A stretch of 40,304 nucleotides of DNA from the NCBI GenBank assembly GCA_945875745.1, contig CAMCLJ010000009.1, positions 1 to 40,304 on the forward strand. The letters are read 5' to 3'. Made by a program: the position numbers and the translations under genes. Origin of the DNA: Chlamydia trachomatis (lineage in GTDB: Bacteria > Chlamydiota > Chlamydiia > Chlamydiales > Rhabdochlamydiaceae). This document shows positions 15,724 through 25,326 of the stretch, in pieces. Every line of letters begins with the position of its first letter. Positions within the stretch are counted from its first letter, which is position 1. The notes under the pieces are model-generated. The model had not been told where the DNA came from. It did not search any database and was given only the letters and a program-made list of their open reading frames with translations.

Positions 15724-17301
15724 ATGTCCTGTCCACGAAAAATGCTTATTCCTCAGCTCTACCTATGCCTGCAAGAAAAGTATAGCTTAGGCAAGCTACA
15801 AAAAGACCTAATTTCAGGGATTACCGTGGCGGTTCTAACCCTATCCTTATGCATGGAAATCGCGATAGCCTCAGGAGTCAGCCCTCAGGTCGGCTTGTAC
15901 TCTGCAATTATTTCAGGACTTATTGTGTCCATATTAGGTGGAAGCCGGGTAATGATTAGCGGTCCAACGCCCGCTCTGATTGTAATTGTCTACGGAATGA
16001 TTCAATCCCTGGGATATGGAGCTGTCTGCTTATCAACCCTCATAGCTTCTAGTCTGCTTATTTTATTTGGCGCTTTAAAAATTGGCTCTTGGATTAAATT
16101 GATTCCAGCCTCTTTAGTTATAGGGTTTACAAGTGGTCTGGCAGTCACATTATTTTCTGATCAAATAAAAATGTTTTTAGGGCTGCCAATCGATAAATTA
16201 CCTGTTCACTTCACAGGTCAAATAACCAGCTATATTACAGCACTGCCTAACCTAAACATACAGACTGCAGCCTTTGGAGCCTCTACATTTGCAGCGATTG
16301 CACTACTAATAAAATACTTTCCCCGCATCTCTTGGGGTATTGCTGTGATCACCATTGCAACCCTGATAGCCTATGGATTCGATCTTCCGATTGCAACCAT
16401 CCAATCTGCTTTCGGAGATATTCCTAGCAACTTCCCGAAACCCAGCCTACCCGATCTACAGATCCCTCAAGGATCCATCGGAAGGATCATACAAGGAGGG
16501 GTAATGATGGCCTGCATTATTGGGATTGAATCTTTACTATCCTGCATCATCGGAAAAGAGATCACAAAAAATGACTACAAGCCAAATATAGAGCTCATAG
16601 CCCAAGGACTTGCTAACGCAGGAATTCTTTTGTTTGGTGGGATCCCATCATCCGGACTTCTTCTACTGACTGCCGCCAATGGTAAGGCTGGTGCTAAAAC
16701 CCCGATTGCTGGAATCATCCGAGCCGTCTTGCTTATTCTGATTCTATGGCTGCTCGCTCCAATAGTGAGTAGGATACCCCTGGTGGCGCTCGCTACAGTC
16801 TTGATGGTAGTATCTATAGAACTTTTTGAAGTGCATATGTTTATCCGATTTTTAAAAGCACCTAAAACAGATCTGCTTGTATTAATCACCTCTTTTAGCT
16901 TGACCATTCTAACGAATGCAACAACTGCGGTATTTGCAGGGATCGCTGTAGCCTCGATTTTAATGATCACCCAGATGAGAAAAAATCGTGTTCCAGTAGT
17001 TACAAACACTGGTCCTGATAAGGCAAACTTAAGGACCTATACATTTAAAATGCCTACAGCATTTTTTTTCGCAAACGCAGATCTATTACTTAAACTTCCT
17101 AAACATTCAGCATACATCATAGATATGGAACAAACATCGATTCTAGATGCCTCAGGAATCCTTGCGTTAGAAAATTTTTACAAGGATTGTAAAAGTAAAG
17201 AAATTCCTTTATCTATCGTTAGAATGCAGAAAACCATCTACTCCCAAGCAAAAAGATTTGGGACCTTAAAGGTAATCTCTAAAGAATCTTTTATTGATTA
17301 A
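15724..17301 (+). CDS. SulP family anion transporter with STAS domain
   Basis: A 525-residue SLC26/SulP permease. The N-terminal signature is visible (LISGITVAVLTLSLCMEIAIASGVSP, with the family's 'P' region altered), followed by about a dozen hydrophobic helices, including GGSRVMISGPTPALIVIVYG. The C-terminal ~90 residues form a STAS domain (AYIIDMEQTSILDASGILAL), where DASG is the conserved loop. SulP members move sulfate, bicarbonate, dicarboxylates or other anions; the substrate is not evident here. With a carbonic anhydrase nearby in the window, bicarbonate is one possibility. GAGGA precedes the ATG by eight bases. The gene stands alone after the tRNA pair, which it diverges from. Confidence 0.9.
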   Translation: MSCPRKMLIPQLYLCLQEKYSLGKLQKDLISGITVAVLTLSLCMEIAIASGVSPQVGLYSAIISGLIVSILGGSRVMISGPTPALIVIVYGMIQSLGYGAVCLSTLIASSLLILFGALKIGSWIKLIPASLVIGFTSGLAVTLFSDQIKMFLGLPIDKLPVHFTGQITSYITALPNLNIQTAAFGASTFAAIALLIKYFPRISWGIAVITIATLIAYGFDLPIATIQSAFGDIPSNFPKPSLPDLQIPQGSIGRIIQGGVMMACIIGIESLLSCIIGKEITKNDYKPNIELIAQGLANAGILLFGGIPSSGLLLLTAANGKAGAKTPIAGIIRAVLLILILWLLAPIVSRIPLVALATVLMVVSIELFEVHMFIRFLKAPKTDLLVLITSFSLTILTNATTAVFAGIAVASILMITQMRKNRVPVVTNTGPDKANLRTYTFKMPTAFFFANADLLLKLPKHSAYIIDMEQTSILDASGILALENFYKDCKSKEIPLSIVRMQKTIYSQAKRFGTLKVISKESFID

Positions 17302-17328
17302 ACTCGAAAAAAAAATTAAGCTAATTTA

Positions 17329-17562
17329 TCACCCTTCAGCATCTTTCTTTTGGATGTTTTTATGCTCTAAAGTAGGGTTGGATGGCACAATTTTCTGAAA
17401 AAAAGACTGAGAGATTTTCATCGTTTCATTAGCCGATCCTTTAGAAGGATCAGAAATCAAATGCGCTTGAATTTTTTTCAGTCCTATTTTTTTTTCACAA
17501 CACTTCTTGAACTTCTCTCCTGACCCACATGAACAAGGGTCATTACGACCGGGCTTTGACAT
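17329..17562 (-). CDS. Small SEC-C motif protein
   Basis: A 77-residue protein that begins directly with a SEC-C zinc-binding motif, GRNDPCSCGSGEKFKKCC (residues 5-22), with the CxC-x8-CC ligands intact. The same motif ends SecA in many bacteria, where it binds SecB or ribosomes; stand-alone versions are adaptor-like proteins of unclear role. The rest is a Lys/Ser-rich helix with no recognisable domain. The ATG at 17562 follows AAAGG at proper spacing; the TTG at 17568 is less likely. It converges with the SulP gene. Confidence 0.8.
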   Translation of the reverse strand: MSKPGRNDPCSCGSGEKFKKCCEKKIGLKKIQAHLISDPSKGSANETMKISQSFFQKIVPSNPTLEHKNIQKKDAEG

Positions 17563-17674
17563 TTTCAACCTTTTGTTTTTCTTTTTCAGGGGAAATAGTA
17601 CCTATAAATTAAGATATATTCCAGGAAAATTCACTATGCATATACCATAATAATACGTTAGAATACCCCCCATT

Positions 17675-18439
17675 ATGACACAAAATACCTTAAAATTATC
17701 TCTACCCATAGCATCTCCACCCTGGACGGGGCTTGGTAAAAAAATTGAAAGTATGTGCCGCAAAGCGCTTTACGACTTTCAATTAATTGAGAACAGCTCA
17801 TCTATTGCCGTTGCTTTAAGCGGCGGAAAAGATAGCCTAACCCTTCTATTTATGCTTAAAGCGATTGCAGGAAGGGGCTTTCCCGATTTTCGGATCACAG
17901 CAATTCATGTAGATGGGGAATTTTCTTGTGGCGCTGGAATTCAGACCTCATATCTGAAAAGTATATGTAAAGAACTCAGCGTAGACTTCATTACATGCCA
18001 GTCAACGCAAAAAAGGGAAACCTTAGAGTGTTACAGCTGTTCTAGAGAGAGAAGGAAACTGATTTTTGAAGCGGCCAAACAAGCAGGAGCATCGACCATA
18101 GCCTTTGGACACCACCGGGACGACAGCATTCAAACCCTTCTGATGAATCTTTTTCACAAAGGTGAATTTGCCGGCAACCTGCCTAAAGTGCCGATGCACG
18201 AATATGGAATTACCATCATCCGCCCCCTGATCTACATTGCAGAACAAGAGATCCAAGAATTTGCGCGATTATATGGATTTGCCAGGATTAGCTGCCAATG
18301 CCCTGTCGGACAAAACTCTATTCGTAAACAAACAGAGCATTGGATTAGTCAACTAGAAAAAACTTTTCCCAACATCCGCAATAACCTCTCGTTAGCAAGT
18401 CTGAAATATGGCTCCCAAAAAGCTGCATATAAAACCTGA
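17675..18439 (+). CDS. ttcA: TtcA-like tRNA 2-thiocytidine synthetase (PP-loop ATPase)
   Basis: A 254-residue PP-loop protein. SGGKDS (residues 49-54) binds ATP. CYSC (C119, C122) within the family block ECYSCSRERRKLIFEAAKQ and a third cysteine region CQC (C207, C209) near the C-terminus fit the three-cysteine [4Fe-4S] site of TtcA, which thiolates cytidine 32 of tRNA. GHHRDDSIQTLLMNLFHKG is the conserved middle segment of this family. The second cysteine element reads SCQCPVG rather than the usual CNLCG, so it may be a subgroup with a slightly different substrate. No clear ribosome-binding site precedes the ATG. It is followed 87 bases later by putP. Confidence 0.85.
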   Translation: MTQNTLKLSLPIASPPWTGLGKKIESMCRKALYDFQLIENSSSIAVALSGGKDSLTLLFMLKAIAGRGFPDFRITAIHVDGEFSCGAGIQTSYLKSICKELSVDFITCQSTQKRETLECYSCSRERRKLIFEAAKQAGASTIAFGHHRDDSIQTLLMNLFHKGEFAGNLPKVPMHEYGITIIRPLIYIAEQEIQEFARLYGFARISCQCPVGQNSIRKQTEHWISQLEKTFPNIRNNLSLASLKYGSQKAAYKT

Positions 18440-18526
18440 TTGAGTCTAAGTTTGAAATTGATATTGGCGAAAATCGTAAAAAATGGCTTGATAAACAGCA
18501 AGACTACTTAAGTAAGAAGAACCTCT

Positions 18527-19969
18527 ATGTACCTATACGAACTCTCAGCGATTCTGATCTACTTTACCCTTCTTCTATTTATAGGAATCTCATCCTATAA
18601 AAAACACCTATCTGCCTCAGACTTCATTATCGGCAGCAGATCGATGAACTACTATTTAACAGCCCTTTCAGCCCACGCAAGTGATATGAGTAGTTGGCTC
18701 TTTATGGGATATCCAGCAGCGATTTTAATAGGGGGCGTGTTCAAGGCTTGGGCAGCTATTGGACTCATTATTTTTATGCTGCTAAACTGGATTCTAGTGG
18801 CACCTAAAATCCGAATAGCTACAGAGCAATATAACAGCCTTACTTTTTCTTCATTTTTTGAAAGTCGCCTGGCTGACACATCAGGTCTTATTAGAATTTT
18901 TACTGCGATCATGTCGCTTGTCTTTTATACCATCTATCTTTCCGCGGGACTAGTTGGCCTAGGCCTTCTAATAGAAACCCTTTTTAATCTCGATTATCAG
19001 ATCGGGATTGTGCTCGGCACCCTGATTGTTGTCCCTTATGTATTTATGGGGGGGTATACCACCCTTGCTTGGATCGACCTGTTTCAAGGTATTTTCTTAA
19101 TGTGCGTGATCATTATCGTGCCCCTATACATCCTGCCTAAAATTGGAGGATGGGATCATATGATGGAGGTGATAAAAGAAAAAAATCTAACCACAAGCCT
19201 AATTCCTAATTTTTCGAGCAAAACAATCACAATTGCTGTCCTAGAAATCCTAGGCTGGGGACTGGGTTATTTTGGACAACCCCACATCGTAACTAAATTT
19301 ATGGGGATCCGGCATGTTCATGAAATGGGAAAATCTCGAAACATAGGAATGACTTGGATGATCATCTCTTTAGGTGCAGCAACACTTGTAGGACTGGTTG
19401 GTATCGCATTTTTTCAAAGTCCTTTAGCAGATCCTGAACAAGTATTCATTCAAATGGTCCAACAAACCTTCCACCCATTTTTTATTGGACTGATTCTGTG
19501 CGCGGTGCTCGCCGCTACCATTAATGCAATGAGCTCTCAGGTTCTTGTAGTCTCTTCAAGTCTTACCGAAGACTTTTATAAAAGAATATTTCGAAAAACC
19601 GCCTCACAAAAAGAACTTCTTATCACTTCTAGATTAGGCGTTATTATCGTTACACTTGTTGCATTTTCCATCGCCTACGGCAACATCACCTCTATTTACT
19701 CTCTTGTCCTTTATGCATGGTCAGGCCTCGGCGCTGCATTCGGACCTCTATTACTTTTGAGTCTCTATACCAAATCGATTAACAAATTCGGTGCTTGGTC
19801 AGGGATTCTCTTAGGGGGATGTATCTCATCGATATGGCCGTATTGCAATGAAATATGGAAAACAGATATCCCAGCGATTGTCCCAGCATTTTTTATCAGT
19901 TTATTTTCTATTATTTTGGTCTCTCATCTATTTGCAAATAAACAATCTCAATTACATGCTGGTAATTAG
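18527..19969 (+). CDS. putP: Sodium/proline symporter (SSS family)
   Basis: A 480-residue sodium:solute symporter with about 13 membrane helices. PutP-type landmarks are ASDFIIGSRSMNYYLTALSAHASDMSSWLFMGYP at the N-terminus (helices 1-2, with the Na+-binding Ala/Ser region), GGYTTLAWIDLFQG, GWGLGYFGQPHI, and the AATINAMSSQVLVVSSSLTEDFYK segment that forms the second sodium site. The length is normal for PutP. Proline uptake is the likely role, supporting host amino-acid use. It is probably expressed independently or with the ttcA-like gene. Confidence 0.92.
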   Translation: MYLYELSAILIYFTLLLFIGISSYKKHLSASDFIIGSRSMNYYLTALSAHASDMSSWLFMGYPAAILIGGVFKAWAAIGLIIFMLLNWILVAPKIRIATEQYNSLTFSSFFESRLADTSGLIRIFTAIMSLVFYTIYLSAGLVGLGLLIETLFNLDYQIGIVLGTLIVVPYVFMGGYTTLAWIDLFQGIFLMCVIIIVPLYILPKIGGWDHMMEVIKEKNLTTSLIPNFSSKTITIAVLEILGWGLGYFGQPHIVTKFMGIRHVHEMGKSRNIGMTWMIISLGAATLVGLVGIAFFQSPLADPEQVFIQMVQQTFHPFFIGLILCAVLAATINAMSSQVLVVSSSLTEDFYKRIFRKTASQKELLITSRLGVIIVTLVAFSIAYGNITSIYSLVLYAWSGLGAAFGPLLLLSLYTKSINKFGAWSGILLGGCISSIWPYCNEIWKTDIPAIVPAFFISLFSIILVSHLFANKQSQLHAGN

Positions 19970-20027
19970 TGATAGATAAGATCATCTGTTAAAGGTAAAC
20001 TGGAAAGCTTTAAAAGCAAGGCCTTTT

Positions 20028-20804
20028 ATGAACAAAAAACCAAGCATTTTGATTACTAATGATGACGGCATCTATGCTCCAGGAATCAAACATCTCTGGA
20101 AAGCATTACACGATAGCTGCGATCTGACAATTGCAGCGCCTGCTTCTGAAAAATCTGGAGTTGGGATGTGTCTGACTCTTTGGGACCCCATTCACATACA
20201 CCCAGTTAATTGGGATAACAATACCCCCGCCTGGAAAATCTCTGGAACGCCAGCGGATTGCGTAAGACTTGCCACTAGCCAGCTTCTTACCACTACCCCT
20301 GACCTTGTGGTATCAGGAATCAACCGAGGGGCTAATTCGGGCCGTACCGTTCTATATAGTGGAACAGTGGCAGGTGTTATTGAAGCTAGTATGAGAAATA
20401 TCCCAGGAATCGCTTTCTCATGCCAAGACTATGAAAACCCTCAATACGAGCGATTCGAAAAATACATCTATCCTCTTGTCCGATATGTACTAGACCATCC
20501 CCTTCCTCCAGGGTGCTTCCTTAATGTGAACTTTCCACAGACACAAGATGTGAAGGGAATCAAAATGACAAGGCAGGGAATGAGTTTATTTAAAGAAGAC
20601 CCACAACAAAGAACCCACCCCGATGGATATAGCTATTACTGGATGAGTGGGAAATGGCAAAGTTATCCAGAAGATGATGCAAGCGATGTAACTGCCTTAG
20701 AGCAAGGCTTCATCTCTGTCTCACCCATATATGTGCATGAGCTAACACACCATCAGGTGATCGAATCGAGAAAAAAACACTTCGAAGAAATCCTTAATGT
20801 GTAA
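20028..20804 (+). CDS. surE: 5'/3'-nucleotidase SurE
   Basis: SurE is a metal-dependent nucleoside monophosphatase. ILITNDDGIYAPGI (residues 7-20) holds the metal-binding Asp12-Asp13, and the rest of the site is given by SEKSG (about 45-49) and SGINRGANSGRTVLYSGTVAG (about 97-117) with its conserved Asn. The sequence ISGTPADCVR is also diagnostic. The 258-residue length is typical. It lies 58 bases after putP on the same strand and converges with the lipoprotein gene, one base apart. Confidence 0.95.
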   Translation: MNKKPSILITNDDGIYAPGIKHLWKALHDSCDLTIAAPASEKSGVGMCLTLWDPIHIHPVNWDNNTPAWKISGTPADCVRLATSQLLTTTPDLVVSGINRGANSGRTVLYSGTVAGVIEASMRNIPGIAFSCQDYENPQYERFEKYIYPLVRYVLDHPLPPGCFLNVNFPQTQDVKGIKMTRQGMSLFKEDPQQRTHPDGYSYYWMSGKWQSYPEDDASDVTALEQGFISVSPIYVHELTHHQVIESRKKHFEEILNV

Positions 20805-20805
20805 T

Positions 20806-21210
20806 TCACTTACTGATATTTCTCTCAAAAGCATCTAGGCGCAGCATAGCCTCTCTCTGCGCCCTTTCTATTATACTATGTCCTGTCTCGATTCTATAGA
20901 CTCTAGCTAACTCCTCTTGCAACTGATCATTCAACTCTACATCATAAGGTCCAATTGGGGTAAGAACAGCATCTGAATGATCTATTTGAAATTGACGCGC
21001 CTCTATCATCAGCAAAGCCAAGAGTTCGAACCGTTTTTTTAAAATCGGCTCCATAACAATCAAATCATCTCGGGTATGGACCGACCCAAGATCTGTCATC
21101 AGGGCCCGAACAAGGGCCTGCCCCTCATGACGAAAATCATCAGGATTCGTTGGGGAACAACCAAAAAAAAACACAATCCCTATAACCTGGAAATAGAAGA
21201 TGATTTTCAT
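20806..21210 (-). CDS. Hypothetical lipoprotein
   Basis: The ATG at 21210 is preferred because GGGGG precedes it; the outer ATG at 21222 adds only MGVY. The N-terminus is a lipoprotein signal (MKIIFYFQVIGIVFFFGC) with the lipobox cysteine at residue 18. The mature ~116 residues are charged and helical (ILKKRFELLALLMIEARQFQ, then QEELARVYRIETGH). The family looks like a conserved chlamydial lipoprotein of unknown function, but I cannot name it. It follows no operon: surE converges on it and tRNA genes lie upstream on the other strand. Confidence 0.7.
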   Translation of the reverse strand: MKIIFYFQVIGIVFFFGCSPTNPDDFRHEGQALVRALMTDLGSVHTRDDLIVMEPILKKRFELLALLMIEARQFQIDHSDAVLTPIGPYDVELNDQLQEELARVYRIETGHSIIERAQREAMLRLDAFERNISK

Positions 21211-21369
21211 ATAGACCCCCATAGGCTTTTATATTAGATTAACAAGTCGAAAATCTCTTAGCAAGCCTCTTATAGAAAAGAAAAATCGCAAATTTTTTAT
21301 TTTTCGAGAAAAAAAGCTTGTGAAAAAATAAACTCTCACATTATTGTATAGCTTCTTTTTAAGCAGTTG

Positions 21370-21442
21370 GGGCGCATAGCTCAGTTGGTAGAGCGCCTGT
21401 CTTACACACAGGTGGTCATAGGTTCGAGTCCTGTTGTGCCCA
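21370..21442 (+). tRNA. tRNA-Val (UAC)
   Basis: A 73-nt cloverleaf: acceptor GGGCGCA/TGTGCCC (one G:U pair), D arm AGCTCAGTTGGTAGAGC, anticodon stem CCTGT/ACAGG with loop CTTACAC (anticodon TAC), T arm ATAGGTTCGAGTCCTGT, discriminator A. CCA is not encoded. tRNA-Asp follows after 11 bases. Confidence 0.95.
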
Positions 21443-21453
21443 AAGCAAAAAAA

Positions 21454-21527
21454 GCGGGAGTAGTTCAATTGGTTAGAGCACCGCCCTGTCACGGCGGAAG
21501 TTACGGGTTCGAGCCCCGTCTCCCGCG
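21454..21527 (+). tRNA. tRNA-Asp (GUC)
   Basis: A 74-nt cloverleaf: acceptor GCGGGAG/CTCCCGC with G73, D arm with AGTTCAATTGGTTAGAGC, anticodon stem CCGCC/GGCGG with loop CTGTCAC (anticodon GTC), T arm ACGGGTTCGAGCCCCGT. CCA is not encoded. A small hairpin (GCATTT, three-base loop, AAATGC) follows straight after but lacks a real U-run. Confidence 0.96.
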
Positions 21528-21609
21528 CATTTTTTAAATGCAGCGATACCCTTCTATTTTTCTCTGTACAAAGATAGCTAAAATAAGCATTTTATAATTA
21601 GAATTAAAC

Positions 21610-22533
21610 ATGCCGGAAAAAGCTATGACAAACTCTCAGCAAATTAAATCTTGGTTACATCACACAGTCATTATTTTCTGGATCGCATTAGGTGCGGCCC
21701 TTGCAGCTTTATCTATTAGAGTTTTTTTATTCCCCCACCAATTAATTGATGGAGGAATTGTAGGTATTGCTTTAATTCTTACAAGCATTTACGGAACAGA
21801 CTACCTATCCTACTTCCTTATCTTGTTAAATATTCCTTTTATCTATTTAGCACTTAAGTTTATTCGTAGGTCTTTTGTTGTCCACATGCTGATTGCAGTC
21901 CTTCTTTTTGCTGGATTTCTATTTTTATTTAACCATTTGACACCGTTTGATGGGGACAGCCTAGAGATCATTGTATTTGGCGGGGCTATTCTAGGAATAG
22001 GGGTTGGCCTGATTATTCGATATGGGGGATGCTTAGATGGAACAGAAATTCTAGCTATTATTATCAATCGAAAAAAAGGGTTTACAGTAGGACAGGTTGT
22101 TCTAGTGATTAACATCTTTATATTCGCAGCTTACGGATGGATTTTTCAGGATTGGCATATCGCTCTAAAGTCACTAATGACCTATATCGTGGCCTTTAAG
22201 ATGATCGATCTGGTCATTGTAGGTCTGGATGAACTTAAATCTGCGTTAATTATCTCATCAAAACCTAAGGAACTAGCTGACGCCATTATGCAGGAACTGG
22301 GGCTTGGCCTTACTATTATGCATGGAAAAGGTGGCTTTTCAGGTGATGCAAGAGAAATTCTTTTTGTCATCGTAGAAAGACTCGATCTATCCGACCTAAA
22401 AGAACTGGTATTAAAAAAAGATCCAGGCGCTTTCATGGCAATCGAGAATCTACATGAAGTAGTCTACGGGAAAAATCCAAGTATTTCTCATAAAAAGAAA
22501 AGCAGAAAATTATTTAGACCTGTTTCCCATTAA
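21610..22533 (+). CDS. YitT family membrane protein (DUF161/DUF2179)
   Basis: A 307-residue protein: five or six membrane helices in the first ~200 residues with the YitT repeats ([20 protein letters not shown] and [19 protein letters not shown]), then a cytoplasmic DUF2179 domain (about residues 210-290) with the hallmark [19 protein letters not shown] and a final [17 protein letters not shown]. The function of YitT proteins is unknown. The 3' end overlaps the end of rfbA by 20 bases on the opposite strand. Start is the first ATG; the hydrophobic part begins after a short polar stretch. Confidence 0.9.
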   Translation: MPEKAMTNSQQIKSWLHHTVIIFWIALGAALAALSIRVFLFPHQLIDGGIVGIALILTSIYGTDYLSYFLILLNIPFIYLALKFIRRSFVVHMLIAVLLFAGFLFLFNHLTPFDGDSLEIIVFGGAILGIGVGLIIRYGGCLDGTEILAIIINRKKGFTVGQVVLVINIFIFAAYGWIFQDWHIALKSLMTYIVAFKMIDLVIVGLDELKSALIISSKPKELADAIMQELGLGLTIMHGKGGFSGDAREILFVIVERLDLSDLKELVLKKDPGAFMAIENLHEVVYGKNPSISHKKKSRKLFRPVSH

Positions 22534-23401
22534 CAGCCTTTTCATAAAGAGTGAATAGATACTCACCATATTCACTCTTAGCAGAGCTTTCAGCTAATTC
22601 CAGCAACTGCCTTTGAGTAATAAATCCTTTTTGATAGGCAATCTCCTCCAAACAAGATACCTTTATCCCCTGCCTTTCTTGCACGGTTTGCACAAAACTC
22701 GATGCCTGGTGCAGAGCCTCATGAGTGCCTGCATCAAACCAAGAAAAACCTCTATCTAAAATCTGCACATGCAACTGCCCCATCTGCAGATAGGTGTTAT
22801 TGATATCTGTAATCTCAAATTCCCCTCGTAAAGAAGGCCTCAGACTCTTAGCAATCTCCACCACTTTTTGATCATAAAAATACAGCCCCGTCACCGCATA
22901 GGCAGAAGAAGGTTTTGCAGGCTTTTCTATAATACTTAAAGCCCTGCCGTAGGGATCAAATGTCACTACTCCATAACGAGAAGGGTCTTTGACTTGATAA
23001 GCAAATACCACGCCACCTTCTTGAATTTTTGAGGACTCTAAGAGTTGTTTTTCTAAGGAATGCCCATAAAAAATATTATCCCCCAAAATAAGGGCAACAC
23101 TATCCTGACCGATAAAAGATTCTGCAATCATGAACGCCTGAGCAATCCCTTGAGGCGATGGCTGTGACATAAAAGAAAGAGACAGACCCAAATGACTTCC
23201 ACTGCCAAGTATACGCTCAAACCTCGGCAAATCTTCTGGAGTAGAGATAATCAGAATTTCTCGAATACCTGCCTGCATAAGAACAGAGATCGGATAATAA
23301 ATCATCGGTTTATCATAAACCGGTAGCAGCTGTTTACAGACACCCAACGTGACAGGATGCAGACGCGTTCCCCTGCCACCTGCGAGCACAATCCCCTTCA
23401 T
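22514..23401 (-). CDS. rfbA: Glucose-1-phosphate thymidylyltransferase RfbA/RmlA
   Basis: The enzyme forms dTDP-glucose from dTTP and glucose-1-phosphate. The nucleotide-binding loop [18 protein letters not shown] starts the protein, followed by [26 protein letters not shown] and ILGDNIFYG, and [13 protein letters not shown], all typical of RmlA. The 295-residue length is right. The start at 23401 is chosen because the long upstream extension overlaps hpt and GAGGTG lies before this ATG. It ends the long operon, 16 bases after hpt. The genes for the next steps to dTDP-rhamnose (rfbB, C, D) are not in the window. Confidence 0.95.
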   Translation of the reverse strand: MKGIVLAGGRGTRLHPVTLGVCKQLLPVYDKPMIYYPISVLMQAGIREILIISTPEDLPRFERILGSGSHLGLSLSFMSQPSPQGIAQAFMIAESFIGQDSVALILGDNIFYGHSLEKQLLESSKIQEGGVVFAYQVKDPSRYGVVTFDPYGRALSIIEKPAKPSSAYAVTGLYFYDQKVVEIAKSLRPSLRGEFEITDINNTYLQMGQLHVQILDRGFSWFDAGTHEALHQASSFVQTVQERQGIKVSCLEEIAYQKGFITQRQLLELAESSAKSEYGEYLFTLYEKAVNGKQV

Positions 23402-23417
23402 CCGATAACACCTCTTT

Positions 23418-23951
23418 TTACGAAATGATCTTATAAATCCCTCGAAGCCCCCGATAGAGCTCTTTAAAATCCAGACCATAGCCAACGACGAAGATATTAT
23501 CGATAGGAAATACCACATAATCAGGCTCTATCGCAACAGAGCGAAGAATCTGTTTCGATAAAAGAACGGCAGAACGAAGCGTTTGAGGATGTTTTTTTTG
23601 TATACTATCTAAAACACTTGCCATCGTGACACCAGAATCAAAAATATCATCGACCACTAAGACGTGTTTATGACTCAGATCCAGATCATCTAAACCAATA
23701 ATCTGCAAATCCCCTCTAGAAGAGCCCTTCATTCCGTAACTTTTACATTGAATCGTTTCTAAAATAAAAGGGGTTTTAATCTGACGAATAAGATCGGCTA
23801 CAAAGCAAATCGAACCTTTAAGAATTATTAGGATGACAATTTCTTGTCCTTGATAGGTATCATCTATTTTCTGTGCCAAAGAGGCAATTTCTTTTAAAAT
23901 TGTCTCCTCAGCAATCATGAGCTGTTTATCATTACTCATGAAGTTTATCAT
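23418..23951 (-). CDS. hpt: Hypoxanthine (guanine) phosphoribosyltransferase
   Basis: A purine salvage enzyme transferring phosphoribose from PRPP to hypoxanthine or guanine. The PRPP loop is [18 protein letters not shown] (about residues 94-111), [16 protein letters not shown] is the first loop, and [17 protein letters not shown] near the end carries the purine-binding and metal residues of the Hpt family. The length of 177 residues is standard. The outer ATG at 23951 overlaps accC by 20 bases; a second ATG at 23939 would shorten it by four residues, and neither has a convincing ribosome-binding site, suggesting coupling to accC translation. Confidence 0.93.
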   Translation of the reverse strand: MINFMSNDKQLMIAEETILKEIASLAQKIDDTYQGQEIVILIILKGSICFVADLIRQIKTPFILETIQCKSYGMKGSSRGDLQIIGLDDLDLSHKHVLVVDDIFDSGVTMASVLDSIQKKHPQTLRSAVLLSKQILRSVAIEPDYVVFPIDNIFVVGYGLDFKELYRGLRGIYKIIS

Positions 23952-25314
23952 GGGCCTTGATTTGAAACAGACACCCTTCAGCCACGAGCTGATCGATATA
24001 GGTAATTACATAATCATTTTCTAAAAACCTCTTATCTTGCAGCATATACTGATGAAATCCAATAGTAGAATGAACTCCACCGATATGAAACTCCTTTAAT
24101 GCCCGTTTACCAACTGCAATAGCCTCTTGTCTAGTACGACCTTTTACAATCAGCTTTGCAATCATAGAGTCGTAATTAGGGGGGATCTTATAGCCAGAAT
24201 AACACGCGCTATCGACTCTGACATGAGGACCACCTGGAGGGATATAATATTCAAGCTTACCAGGAGAAGGAGCGAAGTTATTAGACGGATTTTCTGCATT
24301 AATTCGGAATTGAATGATATGACCTTTGTACTCGATATCTTTCTGTTTAAAAGAGAGTTTTTCTCCCATAGCAATTCTAATCTGTTCCCGAGCTAGATCG
24401 ATCCCTGTGAGCTCTTCTGTAATGGTGTGCTCTACCTGAATTCTGGTATTGACTTCCATAAAGTAAAAGTTCATCTGTTGATCGAGTAAAAACTCAACAG
24501 TACCTAAAGAATAATACCCAGCTGCCTTGACAATGGCAACTGCTGCTTCTCCTACTTTTTTTCGAAGAGCTGGAGTAAGTATCGGGCTTGGGGCTTCTTC
24601 AATAAGTTTTTGCCGGCGACGTTGAATTGTGCAGTCTCTTTCCCCTAGATAGACGTAATTGCCGTGTTTATCACCGATTACTTGCACTTCAATATGACGC
24701 GGGTTGACAATCATTTTTTCTAAATATACATCGGGATTATTAAAGCTGACCTCAGCCTCTGTTCTAGCTGCGGCAAACTGCCGGACAAATTCGTCTGCAT
24801 TATACGCAATTCGAATTCCCTTACCACCACCACCAGCTGATGCTTTAATAAAGACAGGAAATCCGAGCTTTTTAGCTTCTTTTAATCCTTCTTGAGCATC
24901 TTCTATAATACCGTCTGAACCGGTAATAACAGGGCACTTGACACTTTTTGCAGTGGCCTTTGCTTTTGACTTATCACCAAGCAGGGCTATAGAAGCAGGA
25001 GAAGGGCCGATAAAGTTCACCCCACAACTTTCACAAATAGAGGCAAAATTAGCATTTTCACTTAAAAACCCGTAGCCTGGATGGATAGCATCTGCCCCTG
25101 TAATTTCACAGGCTGATAGGATATTTGAGATCTTTAAATACGATTTTTGAGAAGGTGGCTCACCTACACAAATCGCCTCGTCTGCATGGAGTACATGCAG
25201 AGCCTCTGAGTCAACTTGAGAATAAATTGCCACGGTTTGCAAACCCAGATCATGACATGCTCTAATAATTCTTACCGCGATTTCCCCGCGATTTGCAATG
25301 AGTACCTTTTGCAT
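23932..25314 (-). CDS. accC: Acetyl-CoA carboxylase, biotin carboxylase subunit
   Basis: AccC carboxylates the biotin on AccB with ATP and bicarbonate, the first step of fatty acid synthesis. The 460-residue protein has the N-terminal IANRGEIAVRIIRACHDLG and PGYGFLSENANFA, the ATP-grasp glycine-rich loop KASAGGGGKGIRI (about 159-171), and the catalytic FYFMEVNTRIQVEHTITE (about 285-302). It lies 12 bases after accB. In chlamydiae efp-accB-accC form a conserved cluster, and that order is kept here. Confidence 0.97.
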   Translation of the reverse strand: MQKVLIANRGEIAVRIIRACHDLGLQTVAIYSQVDSEALHVLHADEAICVGEPPSQKSYLKISNILSACEITGADAIHPGYGFLSENANFASICESCGVNFIGPSPASIALLGDKSKAKATAKSVKCPVITGSDGIIEDAQEGLKEAKKLGFPVFIKASAGGGGKGIRIAYNADEFVRQFAAARTEAEVSFNNPDVYLEKMIVNPRHIEVQVIGDKHGNYVYLGERDCTIQRRRQKLIEEAPSPILTPALRKKVGEAAVAIVKAAGYYSLGTVEFLLDQQMNFYFMEVNTRIQVEHTITEELTGIDLAREQIRIAMGEKLSFKQKDIEYKGHIIQFRINAENPSNNFAPSPGKLEYYIPPGGPHVRVDSACYSGYKIPPNYDSMIAKLIVKGRTRQEAIAVGKRALKEFHIGGVHSTIGFHQYMLQDKRFLENDYVITYIDQLVAEGCLFQIKAHDKLHE

Positions 25315-25326
25315 GGAACGCCTACT

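Noticed and set aside
23402-23518. N-terminal extension of rfbA
   Set aside because: It would lie within hpt, and the RmlA family begins with MKGI(V/I)LAGG, which has its own ATG and ribosome-binding site at 23401.
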